This document shows, piece by piece, positions 1-5,781 of a stretch of DNA of 6,991 bases. Both the position numbers and the translations under genes were made by a program. The stretch spans positions 1 to 6,991 of the forward strand of contig JANWJI010000009.1 of the NCBI GenBank assembly GCA_025449515.1. Reading direction: 5' to 3'. The first letter of the stretch is position 1. Each line of letters opens with the position of its first letter. Under the pieces are notes generated by a model, which saw only the letters and a list, made by a program, of their open reading frames with translations, did not search any database and was not told the DNA's origin. This DNA comes from Nitrososphaeraceae archaeon. Its GTDB lineage: Archaea; Thermoproteota; Nitrososphaeria; Nitrososphaerales; Nitrososphaeraceae.

Positions 1-308
1 ATGGTAACTGCTGCAAATATTGCGGCAAACATGAAGCCAGGAAATACTGCTACTCTAAACAACGTAGTATGCATTATGAATTTTAGGACTGGGAGGGTTC
101 TTGTCGGATCCACCATCATCGACAAGAAGAGATATGGAGTTAGAACCTGGCCATTAACTGGGGGAAGAGGAATATAAAATAAAACTATAAAAATAAGCGG
201 AAGTGCTGCAAGTGATACTATTACCAGTACAATTAATATCAACCAAATTAGACTAGCAACAAAATTTCCGAACCGAAATTCTACTATCCTTGACCCTCTT
301 GATGCCAT
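1..308 (-). CDS. nuoH: NADH-quinone oxidoreductase-like complex I subunit H, N-terminal part (cut by left edge)
   Basis: I translated this by hand from an ATG at 308, 5 nt after the nuoD stop; 102 codons stay open to the window edge. NuoH is the membrane subunit that, with NuoA, NuoB and NuoD, forms the quinone chamber and starts the proton-coupling path. The visible part has a short basic start (MASRGSR), a long hydrophobic stretch at residues about 19-48, a loop with a VDPTRTLP segment at 66-73, and a second hydrophobic segment from about residue 84 containing FPGFMFAAIFAAVT. The hallmark ERK...Q.R.GP motif is not reached and should lie just past the edge. Position directly after nuoD is the usual place for nuoH and supports the call more than the sequence does. 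A purine-rich TGGAGG at 325-330 is 16 nt from the ATG, too far for an ordinary Shine-Dalgarno site, so coupling to nuoD translation is more likely. Confidence 0.8.
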   Translation of the reverse strand, partial: MASRGSRIVEFRFGNFVASLIWLILIVLVIVSLAALPLIFIVLFYIPLPPVNGQVLTPYLFLSMMVDPTRTLPVLKFIMHTTLFRVAVFPGFMFAAIFAAVT

Positions 309-313
309 GGCTA

Positions 314-1483
314 TTATCGGTCAGCCTCCACAGGCCAGTAATTCAGTGCCCAATAAATTGCAGGCATGTCAGCCAATTTTGCTCCAACAAGCAGATGCGG
401 CAATGCCAGCATATTACGAAATGAGCCTACTGAAATCTTCACCCGATATGGTTTTGGAGTACCATCACTGATAATGTAATATCCCAACGCACCTCTACCG
501 GACTCTACCCTCCTATAAGCTTCACCCGCAGGACCCTTTGGATTAGGTTGCAGCTTTGCTCGAACTTCGCCGGATTGCGGAATCTTATCGATTAATTGTC
601 TCATAATATAGCACGACTCTTTCATATCTAAGAATGGGACATATGCTCTGGCAAAGCAATCACAGCTTTTCATATATTGGACTTTAAAATCAATTTCATT
701 GTAAACATCATAAGGTTCTGCTTTTCGGATATCATAGGGCGTATTTGACGCTCTTAACACAGAACCAGTCACACCCAACTTTATAGCGTCTTCTTTTGTG
801 AGCAATCCTACGCCTTCAGTTCTCTGTCTCATCAACGGATTATTGTAAAAGATGTTCTCGTACTCAACCAATCGTTTTTCAAAGTATGAGATCTGTCTAA
901 GACATTTTTCTGAAAATCCAACTGGCATATCATTTCTTACTCCTCCTGGAATGTTAAACGCATGAGTAACCCGGGCACCAGTTAGCATCTCTAACAAATC
1001 AATAAAGAGCTCTCGATCTCCAGTAGGCCACATGAACATGGTCGAATGACCTAAGAAAATGCCATATATTGCCAACCAATACAACGTATATACTTGGCGA
1101 TTCAGCTCTGAAGCTATAGCTCTGATATACTGGCCCCTTCTAGGTACCTGGATATTTGTTAGCTCCTCAACCGCTAGACTATAAGAATAAGTAATATTGT
1201 TTGAATCATGTATAACCGGACGTTCAAGGTGAGGAATATTCTGAATGAAGTTGCGGTATTCACACATCTTTTCTTCTCCTCGATGTACATATCCAGGGTC
1301 TGGATCACAATGAACTATATAATCACCATCAACCTTCACCGTAAATCTAAAGTGTCCTGAACCTGGATGTTGTGGACCCACGCTTAATGTCATTAAGCGA
1401 TCTTCTTCAGATTCTTTTACTATCTGAAGACCAGTATTATTCGAATTCTTTTCCAATGTTTCGTTACTAAATTCAGTGGACAT
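314..1483 (-). CDS. nuoD: Complex I 49-kDa-type subunit NuoD
   Basis: NuoD is the peripheral-arm subunit that, with NuoB, forms the quinone reduction site; it descends from the large subunit of NiFe hydrogenases. The protein is 389 residues, normal for a stand-alone NuoD. After a polar N-terminal extension of about 30 residues come the GPQHP motif (36-40), GYVHRGEEK (64-72), the quinone-pocket tyrosine region (Y101 before SLAVEEL), GARVTHAFNIPGG (169-181) and GPAGEAYRRVESGRGALGYY (317-336). It ends in VEADR where most family members end in GEVDR. There are no hydrogenase CxxC metal ligands, so this is complex I rather than a hydrogenase. The usual RAPSF loop reads SVGSF (351-355). The ATG start is well supported by GGTGAGG 8 nt upstream, which overlaps the nuoC stop codon and suggests translational coupling. 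nuoC is 10 nt upstream and nuoH 5 nt downstream. Confidence 0.96.
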   Translation of the reverse strand: MSTEFSNETLEKNSNNTGLQIVKESEEDRLMTLSVGPQHPGSGHFRFTVKVDGDYIVHCDPDPGYVHRGEEKMCEYRNFIQNIPHLERPVIHDSNNITYSYSLAVEELTNIQVPRRGQYIRAIASELNRQVYTLYWLAIYGIFLGHSTMFMWPTGDRELFIDLLEMLTGARVTHAFNIPGGVRNDMPVGFSEKCLRQISYFEKRLVEYENIFYNNPLMRQRTEGVGLLTKEDAIKLGVTGSVLRASNTPYDIRKAEPYDVYNEIDFKVQYMKSCDCFARAYVPFLDMKESCYIMRQLIDKIPQSGEVRAKLQPNPKGPAGEAYRRVESGRGALGYYIISDGTPKPYRVKISVGSFRNMLALPHLLVGAKLADMPAIYWALNYWPVEADR

Positions 1484-1491
1484 TACCCAAA

Positions 1492-1498
1492 CCTCACC
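1492..1498 (-). promoter_or_regulatory. Shine-Dalgarno site of nuoD overlapping the nuoC stop
   Basis: GGTGAGG lies 8 nt before the nuoD ATG and includes the TGA stop codon of nuoC (1494-1496). It matches the GGTGA core that pairs with the archaeal 16S rRNA 3' end. A ribosome finishing nuoC would sit on this site, so coupled translation of the two subunits is likely. Confidence 0.75.
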
Positions 1499-2063
1499 TT
1501 CCTTTTATCCTAAACTCCTTTCTCATTGGGGGGATGTCTGCCCAATCCTCCGGCAGGAGAAAGCGGTCATTCCGAGGATGACCTTCAAAATACACTCCAA
1601 GCATTTCGAATGTTTCCCGCTCATGGTATTCAACACTTTTGTAAATATTTACTAATGAAGGAAGGGATGAATTGTCTCTGCTTGTACGAGTTGCAAGAGC
1701 TAGCACGTGCGCCGCCAGTTCATCTCTAGTATAGGACCCTAAATGATACACAACTTCTATGTAATTCCCTTTAGGATAATCAGTACCCGCTACCGACTCA
1801 GCATGATCGAAAAGCAAAGTTTCTTTTATGAATGACGCAACTTTAATTACGTCGGAGCTATCAACCTCAACTCTTACCCTGAGTGGTTTAACGTAGGCGA
1901 TTTTTATCTTGTCCCCAAATTCAGATACTAACTTGTCTACAATTGACTTTTCAAGGGTTAGTACATTATCCTGTTTTATTTCTGGCTGGGCATTAGAAGG
2001 TTCAATTTTTGTGGAAGAATTTGCTTTAGTATCATTCAAGTTAGAACCCCCTTTATTGCTCAT
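1494..2063 (-). CDS. nuoC: Complex I 30-kDa-type subunit NuoC
   Basis: NuoC is a hydrophilic subunit that packs against NuoD and NuoB in the connecting module and carries no cofactor. The protein is 189 residues. Residues 1 to about 35 are polar, rich in Ser, Asn and Lys, and probably disordered. The conserved fold follows, with GTDYPKGNYIEVVYHLGS (93-110) and the family signature YHERETFEMLGVYFEGHP (146-163), then RFLLPEDW (167-174) and a C-terminal PPMRKEFR (178-185), which corresponds to the family's PLRKDF. Here nuoC and nuoD are separate genes, not the fused NuoCD of enterobacteria. The ATG is 1 nt past the nuoB stop codon. No good Shine-Dalgarno sequence precedes it (only a GGA inside the last nuoB codons), so start by coupling to nuoB is likely. 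Confidence 0.95.
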   Translation of the reverse strand: MSNKGGSNLNDTKANSSTKIEPSNAQPEIKQDNVLTLEKSIVDKLVSEFGDKIKIAYVKPLRVRVEVDSSDVIKVASFIKETLLFDHAESVAGTDYPKGNYIEVVYHLGSYTRDELAAHVLALATRTSRDNSSLPSLVNIYKSVEYHERETFEMLGVYFEGHPRNDRFLLPEDWADIPPMRKEFRIKGR

Positions 2064-2064
2064 G

Positions 2065-2580
2065 TTATCCTATCTTCGACCTTTTTATTTTTTCCTGTAG
2101 CAGCATCGTGCCTTGAATCAATGTTTCTGGTCTAGGAGGGCAGCCAGGAACATAGACATCGACTGGAATAATTCCATCAACCCCAGGAAGAACGTTGTAT
2201 GAATCAATGTACAAACCCCCAGTAATTGCACAAGCGCCCATAGCAATCACGTATTTGGGGTCAGGCATCTGATCATAAACCATTCGAAGTCTTGGTGCCA
2301 TTTTTCGAGTAACAGTTCCCTGAACGACAACCAAATCGCATTGTCGTAAAGAGCCGAAAGCTTCTATAATGCCAAACCTTTCGACGTCGTACCTTGGTCC
2401 AGAAGCAGCGCCAAATTCTACACTACAACAGGCTGTTTCGAGATGAACAGGCCACAAAGACCAAATTCTACCCCAATTAATGGCGTATCCTAGTGGCTGA
2501 TCAAGGGCCTTCACCAATACATCTCCCAGCTTACCTACTAAAACATTAAAGTTAGTAGGATTAATCAAGTCCTTTAACAT
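2065..2580 (-). CDS. nuoB: Complex I 20-kDa-type subunit NuoB, binds cluster N2
   Basis: NuoB holds the terminal iron-sulfur cluster N2, which passes electrons to the quinone at the NuoB/NuoD interface. At 171 residues it has typical length. All four expected cysteine ligands are visible: the adjacent pair C51-C52 in ETACCSVEF, C117 in GACAITGG, and C147 in PGCPPRPE. The arginine-rich loop GTVTRKMAPRLR (88-99) that lines the quinone site is also present. Upstream of the ATG, GTGA with a 6-nt spacer is a plausible Shine-Dalgarno site. nuoA ends 58 nt upstream, the widest gap inside the operon; nuoC begins 1 nt after the stop codon. Confidence 0.97.
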   Translation of the reverse strand: MLKDLINPTNFNVLVGKLGDVLVKALDQPLGYAINWGRIWSLWPVHLETACCSVEFGAASGPRYDVERFGIIEAFGSLRQCDLVVVQGTVTRKMAPRLRMVYDQMPDPKYVIAMGACAITGGLYIDSYNVLPGVDGIIPVDVYVPGCPPRPETLIQGTMLLQEKIKRSKIG

Positions 2581-2583
2581 GGC

Positions 2584-2590
2584 CCTTCAC
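2584..2590 (-). promoter_or_regulatory. Probable Shine-Dalgarno site of nuoB
   Basis: GTGAAGG lies just before the nuoB ATG. The GTGA part matches the archaeal anti-Shine-Dalgarno complement with a 6-nt spacer. It supports the ATG at 2580 as the true start. Confidence 0.5.
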
Positions 2591-2638
2591 ATATTCGTCC
2601 ACGAGTAAGATATTTAATGTTTATTAGAGAATTAAAAT

Positions 2639-3013
2639 CTACCAAATTCCCTTCCTCCCTGATAAATATAATGCATAACCCATAGCTGAAAACATGATGC
2701 CCAAAAAAGCCATCATTGGTAGTGTCGCAGTCCTGGGTATGGAAAATAACGAAACGCCCCAAATATACAAGAAAATCGCCATAACATCAAATACGACAAA
2801 CATCAAGATGTACGCATAATATTGCATCATAAAGTGTGCTCGGCCTTCTCCACTAGGTACCTGACCACACTCCATAGGAAGGAATTTGACTGGGTTATAT
2901 CTCCGTCTAGGAGAAATTAATTTTGAAATAATTAGAGCAGGAACTGAGGCTACCAAACCAAAACCTAACATATAGAGTATAGGCGCAAAGTCGGTACTCG
3001 ATTCCCCAACCAA
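2639..3013 (-). CDS. nuoA: Complex I membrane subunit NuoA (TTG start)
   Basis: NuoA is a three-helix membrane subunit beside NuoH. Its first cytoplasmic loop lies near the quinone entry site and takes part in active/deactive transitions in studied enzymes. The protein is 124 residues. Hydrophobic helices lie at about 10-33, 65-87 and 97-117. The loop signature MECGQVPSGEGRAHF (47-61) and the helix motif MFVVFDVMAIFLYIW (71-85) identify the family. The conserved N-terminal DFAPIL (8-13) must be included, and the only in-frame candidate that includes it is TTG at 3013; no in-frame ATG exists in the 40-nt gap upstream. The start is therefore TTG, probably on a nearly leaderless transcript. The usual FDxE motif of helix 2 reads FDVM, so the conserved glutamate is methionine 78. 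The stop is TAG, followed by a 58-nt gap to nuoB. Confidence 0.93.
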   Translation of the reverse strand: MVGESSTDFAPILYMLGFGLVASVPALIISKLISPRRRYNPVKFLPMECGQVPSGEGRAHFMMQYYAYILMFVVFDVMAIFLYIWGVSLFSIPRTATLPMMAFLGIMFSAMGYALYLSGRKGIW

Positions 3014-3037
3014 GTTATCACATGCTGATTTAGAATG

Positions 3038-3046
3038 ATATAAAAA
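3038..3046 (-). promoter_or_regulatory. TATA-like box for nuoA
   Basis: Read on the minus strand the site is TTTTTATAT. Its TATA core is centred about 27 nt before the nuoA TTG codon, so transcription would start within a few bases of the start codon (leaderless or nearly so). It lies inside the 40-nt gap after the reductase gene. This suggests that nuoA-nuoH can be transcribed on its own as well as by read-through. AT-rich sequence makes chance matches common. Confidence 0.5.
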
Positions 3047-3053
3047 TCTTGCT

Positions 3054-4253
3054 TTAGCGTTTGAGGACCATATTGAATAGATTTCTTGCAGCTAATTTTG
3101 GATGATTTATTGCTAATCTGATTACCGTTTTCGTAGTGAATTCCGCCTTTATGAAATCCAAAAATTCTTCAGCGGATAAATCTCTTAGAATCTCAATTTC
3201 TTTATCCCATTCGTCATCTGATAGACCCATCCAGCGGGATTGAACTCGCAATGCTGAATTAATTTTCGATCCAACTTTGTTTCGCCAAGCGATCTCGTAA
3301 TCTCTTAAGGATTCCTTGTTGGATCCATCAGATATTGCCCTAGCTCCCACGACACCTGCTAATCGACCGAATTCTATAGCATATCTGATTCCTTCAAGAA
3401 CTAAAGGGTTTGCCTGGCCGGCCGAGTCTCCCACGAGGAGTAGGTGATCATAAACACTTGGTCGTCGTATTCCTTCATTAGGTATAAATCCAAAATGATA
3501 TTCCACGGGCTGGATTCGTCCCATCCTATCTAATGGTCTGGGCCTTTTTTCCATAATCGAGTGTAATTTTGCAGCAGGATCTTCATTAGAATATGGCTTG
3601 CCAATTCCTACACCAACTCTAATTCGATTTTTCGAAACTGGAAAAACCCAAGCATAACCTGCGTTGGAGTATGTGCTTCCTACCATTAAGTGCCAGGTTT
3701 CCAAGTCAACTTTATCACAATAGCACTCATATTCCGCACCTACGCCGTAGGTATTCCAACTGTTCACGACTCCCAGTCGCTTAGCTACTACACTGCTAAA
3801 ACCGCTTGCATCGATAATTAGACTGGCTTCTATACTAAGAATTCCTTCTGGCGTCCGAATCTTGAGGCCGGATATCTTGTCATCTCTGTCTCTGACAATA
3901 TCAAAAACCTGGCTCCGTACCATGATCTTGGCACCAGCTTCAGCCGCTTCGAAGGCAAGGTGTTGGTAGACTTTACGAATGTCCAACACGCACGATTCTG
4001 CACGACTGCTTCTGATTATAGCCTCGTTGGAAGGAGAGGTAAACGAATAATTTTTAATTGGATTATAGTAACTACTAGTTATTCCTAGCCTTTCGATATT
4101 ACTTATCCATGTTACACCGCTTGTTCGGATATTATGGGCTATAGAGGCGTCTTTTTCAAACAATATTACTCGAGCTCCATCTCTAGCTGCTGAGTATGCA
4201 GCAGAGAGACCAGCGGGTCCTCCTCCTACTATTGCGATGTCATATTTTTCCAT
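3054..4253 (-). CDS. FAD-dependent geranylgeranyl reductase family protein
   Basis: This is a 399-residue flavoprotein of the geranylgeranyl reductase family, which uses FADH2 to saturate double bonds of isoprenoid chains. In archaea the usual substrates are the geranylgeranyl chains of membrane ether lipids; relatives reduce menaquinone side chains or chlorophyll precursors. Visible features are an N-terminal Rossmann dinucleotide motif (VGGGPAGLSAAY, 9-20) with an acidic residue ending strand 2 (FEK, 32-34), the substrate-pocket motif YxWxFP (200-205) followed by a glycine-rich VGVG, and the second FAD motif GDSAGQANPLVLEGI (275-289). The C-terminal third is helical and amphipathic, as expected for a membrane-surface enzyme. 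Near residue 45, where many archaeal members have a CG pair, this one has SG. The ATG at 4253 has no Shine-Dalgarno site but a TATA-like box about 27 nt upstream, so the message is probably leaderless. The exact substrate cannot be read from the sequence. Confidence 0.87.
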   Translation of the reverse strand: MEKYDIAIVGGGPAGLSAAYSAARDGARVILFEKDASIAHNIRTSGVTWISNIERLGITSSYYNPIKNYSFTSPSNEAIIRSSRAESCVLDIRKVYQHLAFEAAEAGAKIMVRSQVFDIVRDRDDKISGLKIRTPEGILSIEASLIIDASGFSSVVAKRLGVVNSWNTYGVGAEYECYCDKVDLETWHLMVGSTYSNAGYAWVFPVSKNRIRVGVGIGKPYSNEDPAAKLHSIMEKRPRPLDRMGRIQPVEYHFGFIPNEGIRRPSVYDHLLLVGDSAGQANPLVLEGIRYAIEFGRLAGVVGARAISDGSNKESLRDYEIAWRNKVGSKINSALRVQSRWMGLSDDEWDKEIEILRDLSAEEFLDFIKAEFTTKTVIRLAINHPKLAARNLFNMVLKR

Positions 4254-4276
4254 CAGTTTTCAATATCGAATGAGTT

Positions 4277-4285
4277 GTATATTTT
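4277..4285 (-). promoter_or_regulatory. TATA-like box for the geranylgeranyl reductase gene
   Basis: On the minus strand the site is AAAATATAC, with its TATA core centred about 27 nt before the ATG at 4253. That spacing puts the predicted transcription start at or next to the ATG, matching the absence of a Shine-Dalgarno sequence. It marks this gene as the start of a unit separate from tldD-tldE. Confidence 0.5.
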
Positions 4286-4352
4286 GTTTTGAATTACTTG
4301 ATTTAAACTATTATCGTTAACACAAGTCCTAGGAAATATTCACGTTTCAAGT

Positions 4353-4375
4353 TGTGAGCTTCACTATAGCTCACA
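4353..4375. repeat. Perfect 8-bp inverted repeat in the tldE-reductase intergenic region
   Basis: TGTGAGCT and AGCTCACA flank a 7-nt loop (4361-4367). The repeat lies 62 nt past the tldE stop codon and about 100 nt before the reductase start. Pairing can be extended by two G-U wobbles and one A-U pair only in plus-strand RNA. No T-run follows on the minus strand, so it does not look like a classic archaeal terminator. It could be a regulator-binding site, an RNA hairpin at the 3' end of the tldDE message, or chance. The rest of this 184-nt region holds a second AT-rich TATA-like patch (about 4399-4406, minus strand) and no convincing gene. Confidence 0.6.
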
Positions 4376-4437
4376 GTTAGAGCTGACAAACATTCGCATT
4401 ATAAATTGTCAATGTTACACTTATACGACTACATCCA

Positions 4438-5772
4438 TTATTGTCCAATGAATGCTATGTTCTCTATTCGAATATGCGGCAGAACCGAATCCGAAAAGGA
4501 CTTTCGTTCTCTTGATATGCCTGTAAGGTTAGCTAATGCATCGAACACATTTCCTGCAATCATAACCTCTCTTACTGGAAAGCTAATCTCTCCGTTCAGT
4601 ATGTAGTGTCCGCCCTTTACAACACCAGAGAATTCACCATTTATTGGATTTACATTACCTGAGAACCTATTTAGTACAATACCTCGATCGATTTCAGAAA
4701 TAAGAGTGTCCAAGTCACTTGAGCCAGGGCTGATTACCAGATTTGTTGAAGATACTACCGGTGGTGAATTTGGTCCTCCGGCAGCATTCCCAGTACTCTC
4801 TACACGATCCTTCCCTGCTGTATAAGTATTATAGAGGAATTTATTCAAAATACCCTCAGTAATAATATTTGTTAGACCGTGTGGAACTCCCTCTCTATCA
4901 AAGCTAGCAGCAGCTAGACTCTTTGCATCCGTAGGATCATCTTCGATCGTTAAAAGATGTGTAGATACGATTTGTCCAATTTTTCCTTGAAATGCACTCG
5001 TCTTCTTTTGTACTGAATCCGAATTGATAGAATGAGTGATAGTATCGAGAAGTAATTCTGAAACAGCACTAGGGTTCAGTATCATTTCTCCCTTGAAGCT
5101 CTCGATCTTCTTTGCACCTAGGGATCTCAGTGTGTTTCGAGCAAGAGTCTCGCCAGAAGCAGATACCTTTACGTCAACTAGCATATGACAACCATCGGAT
5201 TGAATGTCAAAATTAGAAACGTCATTTCCATCAATAGCCATGCCCAATATAGACCAGAAAAATGAGGTGATCTTTTCATTGTGGCGCACGCCGTTGGAAT
5301 TGTAAATTGAATGATTCATGAATGAATTTGTGAAGTTTCCACTATCGACACTTACCCTGTCGTCAATCGATTTCGCTGCTCTGAGCATCTCAGAGGCCAC
5401 CGCAGTACAGTCGGTTACGGTAAACGACACGGCGTTTTCGTCAAAGAGTTTGGGTCTACGTATGTTCTTATTCAGGGTCCAGGGCAATACGTTGAATTTA
5501 TCTTCTGGACTTGCGGAAGCAACCTTCAATGCACGAATGACGCTGCGCTTTATGCTCTCATGCGTAAGCGTGTTGGCATATGAGAAACCTAAACGATGGT
5601 TTACGAAAATTCTTATGCCGAGGCCCCCTGTGGTGTGCGATTTAGCTTGTTTGACATCGTTATTTTCAATTACGACCTCTGATTCACGATTTGTCATCGC
5701 ATATGCCTCCGCTTCTGTTGCCCCATTTCTCTCTGCTTCCTTCACGGCAAATTCACAAATTGTATCAAGCAT
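4438..5772 (-). CDS. tldE: TldE/PmbA-type subunit of the TldD/TldE peptidase
   Basis: TldE (PmbA) is the non-catalytic partner of TldD. In Escherichia coli the heterodimer degrades unfolded peptides and matures microcin B17. The protein is 444 residues, full length for the family. The N-terminal domain (about 1-200) opens with MLDTICEFAVKEAERNGATE and contains SHTTGGLGIRIFVN (45-58). The C-terminal domain ends in the family's typical blocks: STGNAAGG (327-334), TNLVISPG (343-350), NGEFSGVVKGG (378-388) and a closing IAGNVFDAL (405-413). When aligned on TldD, the HExxxH position reads LDTITH (242-247): the first histidine and the glutamate are lost, as expected for TldE. The ATG lies 9 nt after the tldD stop, with a weak GTGA inside the end of tldD, so the two are co-transcribed and probably co-translated. 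Confidence 0.94.
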   Translation of the reverse strand: MLDTICEFAVKEAERNGATEAEAYAMTNRESEVVIENNDVKQAKSHTTGGLGIRIFVNHRLGFSYANTLTHESIKRSVIRALKVASASPEDKFNVLPWTLNKNIRRPKLFDENAVSFTVTDCTAVASEMLRAAKSIDDRVSVDSGNFTNSFMNHSIYNSNGVRHNEKITSFFWSILGMAIDGNDVSNFDIQSDGCHMLVDVKVSASGETLARNTLRSLGAKKIESFKGEMILNPSAVSELLLDTITHSINSDSVQKKTSAFQGKIGQIVSTHLLTIEDDPTDAKSLAAASFDREGVPHGLTNIITEGILNKFLYNTYTAGKDRVESTGNAAGGPNSPPVVSSTNLVISPGSSDLDTLISEIDRGIVLNRFSGNVNPINGEFSGVVKGGHYILNGEISFPVREVMIAGNVFDALANLTGISRERKSFSDSVLPHIRIENIAFIGQ

Positions 5773-5781
5773 TGGAGTTAT

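Noticed and set aside
314..1483. NuoD as a NiFe hydrogenase or Fpo-type large subunit
   Set aside because: The CxxC nickel-ligand pairs are absent, and the neighbours nuoA, B, C and H with matching motifs support complex I.
2603..2620. AT-rich TTAAATAT in the nuoA-nuoB gap as an internal promoter
   Set aside because: The spacing would give a leader of only a few bases that cuts into the nuoB Shine-Dalgarno site, and the gap is AT-rich throughout.
2574..2762. 62-codon minus-strand frame overlapping the end of nuoA and the start of nuoB
   Set aside because: It reads nuoA in another frame, has no family features and would disrupt the clear operon layout.
3018..3023. ATG-TGA minimal upstream frame just before nuoA
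   Set aside because: If the TATA-like box is used, this site lies upstream of or at the transcript start, so it would hardly be transcribed; chance is the simpler explanation.
4254..4437. Possible tRNA or small RNA gene around the inverted repeat
   Set aside because: No TTCGA-type T-loop or second and third arms of a tRNA were found, and a single 8-bp hairpin is not enough to call an RNA gene.
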